This document shows positions 6,792 to 13,335 of a stretch of DNA of 15,871 nucleotides, piece after piece. Made by a program: the position numbers and the translations under genes. The notes under the pieces were generated by a model, which was not told where the DNA came from, did not search any database, and worked only from the letters and a program-made list of their open reading frames with translations. The stretch comes from F1-60-MAGs149 sp037133215 (GTDB lineage: Bacteria > Actinomycetota > Thermoleophilia > Gaiellales > F1-60-MAGs149): contig JBAXOM010000051.1 in NCBI GenBank assembly GCA_037133215.1, positions 1-15,871 on the forward strand, read 5' to 3'. Position 1 is the first letter of the stretch, and every line of letters starts with the position of its first letter.

Positions 6792-7673
6792 ATGTCGTCG
6801 TCCACTGTTGATCTGCACTCTCATTCGACATGCTCGGACGGTGGTCATGCTCCGCGCTTCGTCGTCGAGCTCGCCGCGCAGCGTGGAATCGAGGTGCTGG
6901 CACTCACCGATCACGACACGCTGCAAGGAATCGCTGAGGCGCAGGCGACGGGTGTCGAGCACGGCGTCCATGTTGTGGCAGGCATCGAATTATCGGCAAA
7001 GTACAGCGCGGGGCAATGTCATCTGCTCGCCTGGCTCCCGAGCCCTGTGCCCCAGGCGTTTCAAGTCTGGACCACGTCACGCGAGGTCGATCGTGAGCAC
7101 CGAGCCAAAGAGATGGTGCGCCGACTCAACGAACAGGGTTTTGAGATCGCCTGGGAAGACGTTCGGGCTCGGGCCGCGGGCAATCTTGGTCGACCGCACG
7201 TAGCCGACACACTGATCGCCGCCGGCCACTGCACCGATCGCCGCGATGCCTTTGAGCGCCTGATCGGTCGAGGCTGCCACGCCTACGTGGGAAGCGGCAA
7301 GATCGCACCCGAGGCTGCCGTCGAGCAGGCCGTCGCCTCTGGCGCGCTGGTCTCGCTCGCTCACCCGTACACCCTCGAGCTCGAGGGGCAACCGCTGAGC
7401 GATTTCGTCGGGCGGTTGGCGGACGCTGGCCTTGGCGCGTTGGAGGCTCACCGCGGCGATCAAGATGCTGCGCGTCAGGCCGAATACTGCACTCTCGCAG
7501 AGCGCCACGGTCTCCTCGTGTCGGCGGGTTCGGACTTCCATTCGGTCGAGCTAGAGGACGGCCCAAGAGGTCAGCGCGAACTCGGTTGGACCGGCGACCC
7601 TGGACTGTCGACCGAGGCGCGTGAGCAGTTGCTCAGCCGCCTACCCGGCGTACCCGCAAACCTTGTGCGGTGA
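6792..7673 (+). CDS. PHP-domain phosphoesterase, RNase AM / nucleoside 3',5'-bisphosphatase type
   Basis: A 293-residue PHP (polymerase and histidinol phosphatase) family hydrolase with a trinuclear metal site. Members of this YciV/TrpH branch remove phosphate from 3',5'-nucleotide bisphosphates and trim RNA 5' ends. Visible metal motifs: DLHSHSTCSDG (7-17, with H9 and H11), TDHD (39-42), E66 in GIELS, H191 in LAHPY, and SDFH (247-250, with D248 and H250). The inserted segment GNLGRPHVADTLIAAGHC (130-147) is characteristic of this subgroup. The ATG at 6792 follows a TAGGAT box. Its last 41 bases overlap the 3' end of yciH on the other strand. The exact substrate is inferred from family resemblance. 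Confidence 0.9.
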   Translation: MSSSTVDLHSHSTCSDGGHAPRFVVELAAQRGIEVLALTDHDTLQGIAEAQATGVEHGVHVVAGIELSAKYSAGQCHLLAWLPSPVPQAFQVWTTSREVDREHRAKEMVRRLNEQGFEIAWEDVRARAAGNLGRPHVADTLIAAGHCTDRRDAFERLIGRGCHAYVGSGKIAPEAAVEQAVASGALVSLAHPYTLELEGQPLSDFVGRLADAGLGALEAHRGDQDAARQAEYCTLAERHGLLVSAGSDFHSVELEDGPRGQRELGWTGDPGLSTEAREQLLSRLPGVPANLVR

Positions 7674-7968
7674 GGTGGTCGATCAGGCGCTCGGCATGAT
7701 CGCCCTGCACCTCGACCGCGCCCTCGCGTAGAGCACCACCTGCGCCACAGAGCTTCTTGAGGTCTTTGAGCCACGTCTTGGTGTCGCCTGGCAGACCCGT
7801 GACGAGCGTGACCCAGCCAGCCCCACGCCCACCCCGACGTCGTTCAACACGCACCACACCGTCCGCCGGATGCCCTTGCGCCGCCCCGGGCGCGACCGTC
7901 GCACCCTTGCGCTGGCGCTTCCCGCTGCGCCGCAGATCGCCGTCTTCCGTCGAATACACCCGCGTCAT
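7633..7968 (-). CDS. yciH: SUI1/eIF1-like translation factor YciH
   Basis: A 111-residue protein with a basic N-terminal tail (residues 1-45, KRQRKG region) and a SUI1 domain at about 46-111: VTLVTGLPG, then KDLKKLCGAGGALREGAVEVQGDH and a C-terminal LTAQGLRVRRVGG, all typical of bacterial YciH. The E. coli relative binds the small ribosomal subunit and affects initiation fidelity. I start at the ATG at 7968 (MTRVYSTEDG); the frame continues to 8031, but that extension runs into the palindrome at 8024-8057. A TACAGT box (7978-7983) lies 9 bases upstream. It is divergent from gluQ across 183 bp holding two palindromes. Confidence 0.92.
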   Translation of the reverse strand: MTRVYSTEDGDLRRSGKRQRKGATVAPGAAQGHPADGVVRVERRRGGRGAGWVTLVTGLPGDTKTWLKDLKKLCGAGGALREGAVEVQGDHAERLIDHLTAQGLRVRRVGG

Positions 7969-7977
7969 GTCTCTGAG

Positions 7978-7983
7978 ACTGTA
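7978..7983 (-). promoter_or_regulatory. Possible -10 box of yciH (TACAGT)
   Basis: TACAGT on the minus strand, 9 bases before the ATG at 7968, would give a leader of only about 2-3 bases. A TTGACT (8012-8017, minus) is too far away, 28 bases between boxes, to be its -35. Confidence 0.4.
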
Positions 7984-8023
7984 CGCGCCCAACTCCACCC
8001 GCCTCGCACGAGTCAATGACCGA

Positions 8024-8057
8024 AGCGACATTTTGGGCCCGGGCCCAAAATGTCGCT
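8024..8057. repeat. 34-bp perfect palindrome, copy 1
   Basis: The left arm AGCGACATTTTGGGCCC is followed directly by its exact reverse complement, so all 17 pairs match with no spacer (centre 8040/8041). It lies in the divergent region between yciH and gluQ, where no gene ends, so a terminator role is unlikely. With the flanking bases CGA it forms a direct repeat with copy 2, with centres 78 bp apart. Confidence 0.95.
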
Positions 8058-8101
8058 AAAGCCGCCAACGGGTGCGTATCTACTAAGCGCTCACCACACG
8101 A

Positions 8102-8135
8102 AGCGACATTTTGGGCCCGGGCCCAGAATGTCGCT
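8102..8135. repeat. 34-bp palindrome, copy 2, over the gluQ promoter
   Basis: Identical to copy 1 except for one base: AGAA replaces AAAA in the right arm at 8126, so 16 of 17 pairs match. Its centre (8118/8119) falls inside the position expected for the gluQ -35 hexamer (8117-8122), and it ends 4 bases before the -10. A bound protein, or a hairpin here, would sit directly on the promoter. Possible roles are an operator or an interspersed repeat that inserted into the promoter. Confidence 0.93.
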
Positions 8136-8139
8136 CGGG

Positions 8140-8145
8140 TAGGCT
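8140..8145 (+). promoter_or_regulatory. -10 box of gluQ (TAGGCT), leaderless type
   Basis: TAGGCT with 6 bases (GGCGGG) to the GTG start at 8152. The expected -35 lies in the centre of the second palindrome. Confidence 0.55.
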
Positions 8146-8151
8146 GGCGGG

Positions 8152-9033
8152 GTGAGTCGAGGACGGTACGCACCAACGCCAAGTGGCGACCTGCACCTGG
8201 GGAACGCGCGGACCGCGATCATCGCGTGGCTGCACGCGCGCGCAACGGGAGACCAGATTGGGTTGCGCATTGACGATCTCGACATCGATCGTTGCACTGA
8301 GGAATTTGAGTTTCGCCAACTTGAAGACCTGGCCTGGCTCGGACTGACGTGGGATGGCGAAATCGTCCGCCAATCAGAACGCCTCCCGCTCTACGACGCA
8401 GCCGTCGGACACTTACGGGACGCTGGACTCGTCTATCCGTGCTTCTGCTCACGCGCCGAAATCAAAGCCTCGGCCTCCGCGCCACACGGCGCGACTGAAG
8501 CGATCTACCCCGGCACGTGCCGCACACTCACCGCAGACGAGGCCACAGAACGCATCGCGCGAGGCGATCGGCATGCGCTCCGACTCGCCGTCCCCGCAGG
8601 CATCGAGCGCTTCCACGATTTTGTTCACGGCGACGTGGCGATTGATGTCGCGGCCACGGCCGGGGACCTCGTGCTCGTTCGCTCGGACGGTGTCATCGGG
8701 TATCAACTCGCCTGTGCCGTCGACGATGCGCAACCGGGGATCACCAGTGTTGTCCGAGGTGAAGACCTGCTCGCGTCGGCCGCGTTCCAACGCGTGATCA
8801 TGCGCCTGCTTGACCTTGAGCCTCCCAACTACGGCCACGTTCCGCTGATGCTCGGCGACGACGGCACGCGCCTCGCGAAGCGCCACGGCTCAATTGCTCT
8901 CCGCGACCACCGCGAACACGGTGCGGCCCCCGAAGACATCGTTGGCATGTTGGCCGGCATGTTTGCCATCGGCGACGGCTCGCCTGCACACCTCGACGAC
9001 CTTGTTCCACTCGCTGCTGGCCTCGGCGGTTAG
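8152..9033 (+). CDS. gluQ: Glutamyl-Q tRNA(Asp) synthetase
   Basis: A 293-residue, GluRS-like class I enzyme without an anticodon-binding domain. The family attaches glutamate to the queuosine base at position 34 of tRNA(Asp). The HIGH-type motif is HLGN (15-18) within APTPSGDLHLGNAR. The zinc site C97-x-C99 ... Y119-x3-C123 (CFC ... YPGTC) is intact, and the KMSKS-type loop is RLAKRHG (240-246). The length fits GluQ-RS (about 300) rather than a discriminating GluRS (about 470). The start is a GTG at 8152, supported by the TAGGCT box 6 bases upstream and by homology beginning at RYAPTPSG. No queuosine-synthesis genes are in the window. It converges on the next gene with a 3-base gap. Confidence 0.93.
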   Translation: MSRGRYAPTPSGDLHLGNARTAIIAWLHARATGDQIGLRIDDLDIDRCTEEFEFRQLEDLAWLGLTWDGEIVRQSERLPLYDAAVGHLRDAGLVYPCFCSRAEIKASASAPHGATEAIYPGTCRTLTADEATERIARGDRHALRLAVPAGIERFHDFVHGDVAIDVAATAGDLVLVRSDGVIGYQLACAVDDAQPGITSVVRGEDLLASAAFQRVIMRLLDLEPPNYGHVPLMLGDDGTRLAKRHGSIALRDHREHGAAPEDIVGMLAGMFAIGDGSPAHLDDLVPLAAGLGG

Positions 9034-9036
9034 ACC

Positions 9037-9288
9037 TTAGTCATCAGTCGGCTGCGCGCGTTCGCGTACTCCGACCTCACCGATCTCGACCAGTGGATCC
9101 ATCTCGATGGGCAATCCATCGATGGCATCGAGCTCGGAGGCGCCAAGCGGTTCGAGCCCAAGTGCTGGGTCGGCCACATGAATCACCGTAGCGGGATGCA
9201 GCAGCAACGCGACGGGCTCACGCCCCTCTTCGAAGGCGTGGTGAATCGCGGCTTGGAGATCCTCGAGAGACAACGCGTCGTCAGCCAT
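9037..9288 (-). CDS. Small acidic hypothetical protein
   Basis: An 83-residue acidic, soluble protein of unknown function. It has an N-terminal helix-like stretch LEDLQAAIHHAFEEGREPVA (8-27), then hydrophobic LLLHPATVIHVADP and a C-terminal GLPIEMDPLVEIGEVGVR. There is no signal peptide or recognised motif. The start at 9288 is supported by a TAGGCT box 7 bases upstream. It is divergent from the lipoprotein gene (54 bp) and converges on gluQ (3-bp gap), so it forms a single-gene unit. Confidence 0.7.
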   Translation of the reverse strand: MADDALSLEDLQAAIHHAFEEGREPVALLLHPATVIHVADPALGLEPLGASELDAIDGLPIEMDPLVEIGEVGVRERAQPTDD

Positions 9289-9295
9289 GCGCGCC

Positions 9296-9301
9296 AGCCT
9301 A
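9296..9301 (-). promoter_or_regulatory. -10 box (TAGGCT) of the gene starting at 9288
   Basis: TAGGCT on the minus strand, 7 bases before the ATG at 9288. It mirrors the lipoprotein-gene -10 in the same 54-bp divergent region (inverted CCTATC / GATAGG, 9298-9303 and 9329-9334). Confidence 0.5.
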
Positions 9302-9330
9302 TCAACACGAAGGCGTGCAGACTCGACGGA

Positions 9331-9336
9331 TAGGAT
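9331..9336 (+). promoter_or_regulatory. -10 box of the lipoprotein gene (TAGGAT), leaderless type
   Basis: TAGGAT with 6 bases (GGGTGC) to the GTG start at 9343. There is no Shine-Dalgarno sequence. Confidence 0.55.
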
Positions 9337-9342
9337 GGGTGC

Positions 9343-10095
9343 GTGAGGATACGCCGCGAACTACTCGTACCCCTGCTCGCTGTGGCCGTGCTAGCCGGGT
9401 GTGGTGGGTCCGGTGCAACGCCGCGGACCGCAACGGTCCAACCACCGCCACCACCAACCGGTGCGAATGCGGTGACGATCTCTCCATTCGATTCGACCGG
9501 GACGGGCACCACCTCCACGGAAGCGACAAGTGGCCAGCCGATCTTCCCCGCGCCCGACCCACGTGGCGTGCTCGCGCTCGCCGCCCAACACCCCGATGGG
9601 CGCATCGTCTATGCCACGGTGCTTGACGGCACGCAAGGCGAGATGATCATCGCTCGCCTCGGCAACAGTGGTCTCGTAGCAACCACCCTCGATGCCAAAA
9701 CCGTTCGTGTCGGGATCGACCTGACCGACTCCTCGATCGTCTGGGTCTGCGTGACGACTGGAGCCGACACGCCGAAGTGTCGCAACCACGATTTCGAGAG
9801 CGAGGGCGCAAACGCGCTCGCACGTGCGGCGCTCCTCGTTGGCGAAGAGCACGTGCGGCAGATCACCGCGCGCGTTGCCAGCACGAGTGACGGGACGCTC
9901 GACGTGCAGACGCGCGCAAACAAGGTCGATGCCTCATGCCTCCGCGGGACAGACACCGGCGTCGGCAACCTACTGATCTGCGTCTCGCCGAGCGGCTTTG
10001 TGACGGATACGGAAATGGGGCCAACGATCGCCCGCGCCAGTGAGGTCTCCCCGACCGTCGATCCCGCCGAACTCAACCCGGCTGGTATCGGCTAG
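9343..10095 (+). CDS. Secreted lipoprotein of unknown function
   Basis: A 250-residue predicted lipoprotein. The N-terminus has a basic start (VRIRRE), a hydrophobic core LLVPLLAVAVLAG, and a lipobox LAGC with lipidated Cys20, so it should be anchored on the outer face of the membrane. A low-complexity Pro/Thr/Gly linker with PPPPP (residues about 34-70) leads to a globular domain beginning near DPRGVLALAAQHPDGRIVYATV. Four further cysteines (in VWVCV, PKCRN, DASCL and LLICV) could form two disulfides outside the cell. The start is GTG at 9343; homology cannot confirm it, but the signal peptide and TAGGAT box fit. No family is recognised. It converges on the YbjN-like gene with a 10-base gap. 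Confidence 0.85.
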   Translation: MRIRRELLVPLLAVAVLAGCGGSGATPRTATVQPPPPPTGANAVTISPFDSTGTGTTSTEATSGQPIFPAPDPRGVLALAAQHPDGRIVYATVLDGTQGEMIIARLGNSGLVATTLDAKTVRVGIDLTDSSIVWVCVTTGADTPKCRNHDFESEGANALARAALLVGEEHVRQITARVASTSDGTLDVQTRANKVDASCLRGTDTGVGNLLICVSPSGFVTDTEMGPTIARASEVSPTVDPAELNPAGIG

Positions 10096-10105
10096 CTCGA
10101 ACCGC

Positions 10106-10990
10106 CTAACCCTGGTCGGAGTAGCGGCGACCACCATGGCTGGCCGCGAGTCGCTCGTCCACTGCATCGGCGGTTTCGGCCACCGCTCGCACAGCGTGCT
10201 GGAGCTCGACCTCTTGGAGATCATCACCGAGGATCGCGTGCTCAAACCAGAGCTCGCGGCGCTCCGGCGTATACGCGAAGCGACCGACCGGCCCCTCTGC
10301 CGCGATCGCGCAGGCCTCGAGTGCGAGTGGGTCGGTCAGGTCGACGTCAATTAGGACAGGTGCGGCAGCGATGATCGCGGTCGAGCGCTCAAGGTGATGC
10401 ATGACGGACACGAAGACCCGTGTCGAACCAGCAGCACCATGGAGACCCCAGACTGGATCGTCAACGAAGCCGCTCGCAGTCAGGTGTCGTGACGTGCGTT
10501 CACGTACGACGGCGACACGTTCGTCAGCACCACGCCGCACGTCGACCTCGGGCTGGCGCGGCTCGCCCGGATTCATGCCACCAACGCGCATTTGGAGACG
10601 TGCTCCTTCGTTGGCAGCGATCCAACCCGCCGTCCAGACGGCGATCGTCATCTCGTCCTGATGCAGAGTGTGGCCGCCGAGGATCGCCTGCTCGGCAATC
10701 AGCGCACCGCCATCGTGGCGCAGTCGCCCCAGCACAAAACCGTCGTGCTCGAGCAAAACGGCCGCAGCAAGTGGACCCGTAAAGCGCGGGACGGGCAAGA
10801 CCTCAGCGGTAGCAACCACCATTGGCTGCGTGGCATCGCCTGGATCGGCCATGACGTCCACGCGCACCGAGGTGCGGGCGTTGCCAACACGGCCGCGCCA
10901 GGCAGCGTCGCGGGGATCCTCTTCGACAAACGTCCGCTCAAGCGCGCGCCGGACGGTGGCGTTGGTACCCGGGAACTGAACCTCGCTCAT
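10106..10990 (-). CDS. Tandem YbjN/T3SS-chaperone-like protein, third gene of the crt operon
   Basis: A 294-residue soluble protein with no enzymatic motif. The C-terminal part, GRFAYTPERRELWFEHAILG (236-255) followed by a helix EVELQHAVRAVAETADAVDERL, resembles the YbjN/type III secretion chaperone-like fold. A diverged copy is seen at residues 88-131: GRLRHDGGALIAEQAILGG followed by TIAVWTAGWIAANEGARL. Both share AILG, a similarly spaced helix and a closing RL, so the protein appears to be an internal duplication. The start at 10990 (MSEVQF) is chosen because ATGA there overlaps the crtB stop; an ATG two codons earlier is possible. The overlap implies co-translation with crtB. A chaperone or scaffold role is only inference. 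Confidence 0.75.
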   Translation of the reverse strand: MSEVQFPGTNATVRRALERTFVEEDPRDAAWRGRVGNARTSVRVDVMADPGDATQPMVVATAEVLPVPRFTGPLAAAVLLEHDGFVLGRLRHDGGALIAEQAILGGHTLHQDEMTIAVWTAGWIAANEGARLQMRVGGMNPGEPRQPEVDVRRGADERVAVVRERTSRHLTASGFVDDPVWGLHGAAGSTRVFVSVMHHLERSTAIIAAAPVLIDVDLTDPLALEACAIAAEGPVGRFAYTPERRELWFEHAILGDDLQEVELQHAVRAVAETADAVDERLAASHGGRRYSDQG

Positions 10991-11829
10991 GACCACCGCT
11001 TCGGACGCGTGAAGGCACGGCCGACAAGCAGTGCCTTGCGGTGGCGTGAGACGACGGAGCGTTCGCGCCGCGCGCCGTAGCCCCCACGCTCGATCTCACG
11101 CAGGATCTCGCGGTACATCGAACCGGCTGCTGCGATCGATCGCCCGCCATGAATCAGCATCGGGATGCCTGACATCCCCTGGTCGTAGAGCGTCTCGGCA
11201 CGCGCAATCTGGTCTTGATACAACGCGGTGCGGTCTTGCGTCGCGAGATCCGTAATGCCAAAACGGTCGAGCGTGTCGCGGGCTAGATAGATGCGCCCGT
11301 TGGCGAGATCCTCGTCGACATCGCGCAGGATATTCGTGCGCTGCATGGCGTTGCCGAGTGCACGCGCGGCGTTCCAGGCCTGGTCGTTCCAGACGCCGAG
11401 GATCGAGGCCATCATCTCGCCGACGGCGCCAGCCACGCGGTAGCAGTAGACATCCAAATCGCCTTCGGTCTGAATATTTGGCACCTCAAGGTCGTCACGC
11501 ATGCCTTGCAGAAACGCCACCACTGCCGGCCGTGGCAGCGAGTGTCGATTGGAAAGGTCGTCAAGGATGATCGTCTCGCGTGTCGTCGGCTCGCCCGTTA
11601 CGAGCCATGTCTCAACCGCTGCGACGGCGGCCGCAGCCTCGGGGCTCTGCTCGTCAACGAGGTCGTCGAGCGTACGCAGCACGAGGTACAGCAGCGTCAC
11701 ATCGCGACGCACCGTGGCCGGGAGCAGACGCGCCGCGACGGAGAACGTCCGCGAGACGTTCTGCATCACCTCGTCCGCCTCGGCCAAATAGGTGTCGGTG
11801 TTACGTGCCGAGCGCCGAGGAAACCTCAT
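10987..11829 (-). CDS. crtB: Phytoene synthase (squalene/phytoene synthase family)
   Basis: A 280-residue trans-isoprenyl diphosphate synthase that should condense two geranylgeranyl diphosphates head to head to phytoene, the first committed carotenoid step. Both aspartate-rich metal-binding motifs are present: LRTLDDLVDE (51-60) and NILRDVDED (166-174), the latter followed by NGRIYLARDTLDRFGI. The substrate-pocket segments VSRTFSVAARLLP (25-37) and YCYRVAGAVGEMM (128-140) are also conserved. Start and stop both lie in ATGA overlaps, with crtI upstream and the YbjN-like gene downstream, so the three are one operon. A C30 (farnesyl) synthase cannot be excluded from sequence alone, but the crtI partner favours carotenoid synthesis. 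Confidence 0.9.
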   Translation of the reverse strand: MRFPRRSARNTDTYLAEADEVMQNVSRTFSVAARLLPATVRRDVTLLYLVLRTLDDLVDEQSPEAAAAVAAVETWLVTGEPTTRETIILDDLSNRHSLPRPAVVAFLQGMRDDLEVPNIQTEGDLDVYCYRVAGAVGEMMASILGVWNDQAWNAARALGNAMQRTNILRDVDEDLANGRIYLARDTLDRFGITDLATQDRTALYQDQIARAETLYDQGMSGIPMLIHGGRSIAAAGSMYREILREIERGGYGARRERSVVSRHRKALLVGRAFTRPKRWS

Positions 11830-13328
11830 ACAGAGATTCCTAGGTCTCGGCGCACCAACCCCGCAGCTACCTCTGCACCGAGCAGAACACCGGGTACGCC
11901 AGCACCCGGGTGCGCACCAGCACCGACGTGGTACAGACCATCAACCGTGCGGTCCTTGTTTGGCTGACGGAAGTAGGCCGACCGCGTCAGGACAGGCTCG
12001 GTCGAGAAGGCAGTGCCTTCGTCGGCGTCATAGCGCTGTTCGAAATCCTGCGGGGTCATCCGGTGCTCCACCTTGATCGACGCACGGAGGCCCTCCAGCC
12101 CCGCGTCGTGCTCCAGATAGTCAACCACTTTTTCGCGCCACGCGTCAGTAATTGCACCCCAGTCATCGCCCGAGGCGAGATTCGGAACGGGTAGGAGCAC
12201 GGCAAGCGAATCGCCGCCAGGCGGCGCCATCGTCGGGTCGGTGCGGGCTGGCACGTGCAGGTAGAACGAGAGCGAGTCCGGGAGTACCTGCCGGTTGGTG
12301 ACGTCGTCGATGAACTTCCGATAGTTGTCGCCCACGAACAGCGTGTGGTGCAACAGCTGAGGAAACTGGCGGTCGGTGCCGAGGTAGAGCAGGAAGCACG
12401 ACATGCCGTTGCGCGATTTACGGAATCGCCACGGTGCGCGATCGGGTGCACCCTTCAAGAGGCGGCTGCGGGTGCGGACTGGGTCGGCATCGGAGACGAC
12501 GACCTCGGCGGGAATTACCTCACCATCCACAAGGCGCACGCCGACGGCCTTGCCACCACGCACAACGATCTCGTCAACGTCAGCCTCGCAGCGCACCGTG
12601 GCGCCCGAGGCCTCGAGCGCACGGACCATGGCCTGAATGATCGAATACGTCCCGCCTTTGGTGTACCAGACGCCATCTTCAACCTGCAGGTAGGCGAGCG
12701 CGGCGTACACCGCAGGCACGCGATACGGGTCGCCACCGATGTAGAGCGAGTGGAAACTCATCGCCTGGAAGATGTGCTCCTCCGAGAAGTACTTGGCGCA
12801 GAAGCTCGACAGGTTGCGCGCTGCATCGAGCTTAAGCATCGTCGGGAGCAACTTGGCAAACGGTATGGGGTTCTCGAAGGCGCGTCGCCCTGCAGCGAGT
12901 ACGGCCTGGCGATGGATCTTGCCGGACGCCTCGAGGAAGGCGGGATAGTTGGCAGCATCGACGGGCGAGAGCTTCGAGAGCTCCTCCTGCATCTCGACGA
13001 CGTCGCCCTTGAAATCGATGCGCGTGCCGTCGTGCGGCCAGTCAATCCGGTAGAACGGATCGAGACCAATCAGTTCGACCTCTTGCCGAAAATCACGATC
13101 GAGCAGCGCAAACAGCTCGTCGAAACACCAAGGCATCGTGACGAGACTTGGGCCGAGATCCCACGTATAGCCCTGGTCCTTGATCTGCGAGGCACGGCCT
13201 CCCGGTGCTGGTAATCGCTCCAGTACGGTGACGTCGAGACCAGCCGCAACCATCCTCATGGCAACGGCCAGGCCACCAAAGCCCGAGCCAATTACGATCG
13301 CGCGCTGTCGATGCCGGACGGTACTCAT
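11826..13328 (-). CDS. crtI: Phytoene desaturase (CrtI-type carotenoid oxidoreductase)
   Basis: A 500-residue FAD-dependent, membrane-associated desaturase expected to convert phytoene toward lycopene. The N-terminal dinucleotide fold is IVIGSGFGGLAVAMRM (11-26), with G14, G16 and G18, then VTVLERLPAPGGRA. The C-terminal CrtI signature is VGAGAHPGAGVPGVLLGAEV (468-487). Length matches the family (about 490-510). The start ATG at 13328 has a TACGCT box 7 bases upstream, so the crt operon seems to have its own promoter rather than depending on the cox-side genes 117 bp upstream. The stop overlaps the crtB start (ATGA). The number of desaturation steps cannot be read from sequence. Confidence 0.93.
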   Translation of the reverse strand: MSTVRHRQRAIVIGSGFGGLAVAMRMVAAGLDVTVLERLPAPGGRASQIKDQGYTWDLGPSLVTMPWCFDELFALLDRDFRQEVELIGLDPFYRIDWPHDGTRIDFKGDVVEMQEELSKLSPVDAANYPAFLEASGKIHRQAVLAAGRRAFENPIPFAKLLPTMLKLDAARNLSSFCAKYFSEEHIFQAMSFHSLYIGGDPYRVPAVYAALAYLQVEDGVWYTKGGTYSIIQAMVRALEASGATVRCEADVDEIVVRGGKAVGVRLVDGEVIPAEVVVSDADPVRTRSRLLKGAPDRAPWRFRKSRNGMSCFLLYLGTDRQFPQLLHHTLFVGDNYRKFIDDVTNRQVLPDSLSFYLHVPARTDPTMAPPGGDSLAVLLPVPNLASGDDWGAITDAWREKVVDYLEHDAGLEGLRASIKVEHRMTPQDFEQRYDADEGTAFSTEPVLTRSAYFRQPNKDRTVDGLYHVGAGAHPGAGVPGVLLGAEVAAGLVRRDLGISV

Positions 13329-13335
13329 GGATCGC

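Noticed and set aside
7969..8031. Upstream start for yciH (MSLRSL)
   Set aside because: The start would lie inside the palindrome and upstream of the TACAGT box. The conserved start is MTRVYSTEDG.
8024..8135. Intrinsic terminators
   Set aside because: No gene ends nearby, since both flanking genes start here. The T run precedes the GC core instead of following the stem.
8021..8138. Possible mini-CRISPR: two 36-37-bp repeats with an about 41-bp spacer
   Set aside because: Each repeat is palindromic across its whole length, there is only one spacer, and no cas genes are visible. It lies in a compact divergent promoter region.
8152..9033. Truncated glutamyl-tRNA synthetase pseudogene
   Set aside because: The C-x-C ... 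Y-x3-C zinc site and about 293-residue length are normal for GluQ-RS. There are no internal stops or frameshifts.
12255..13214. 319-residue plus-strand open frame opposite crtI
   Set aside because: An antisense shadow of a full-length, motif-complete crtI.
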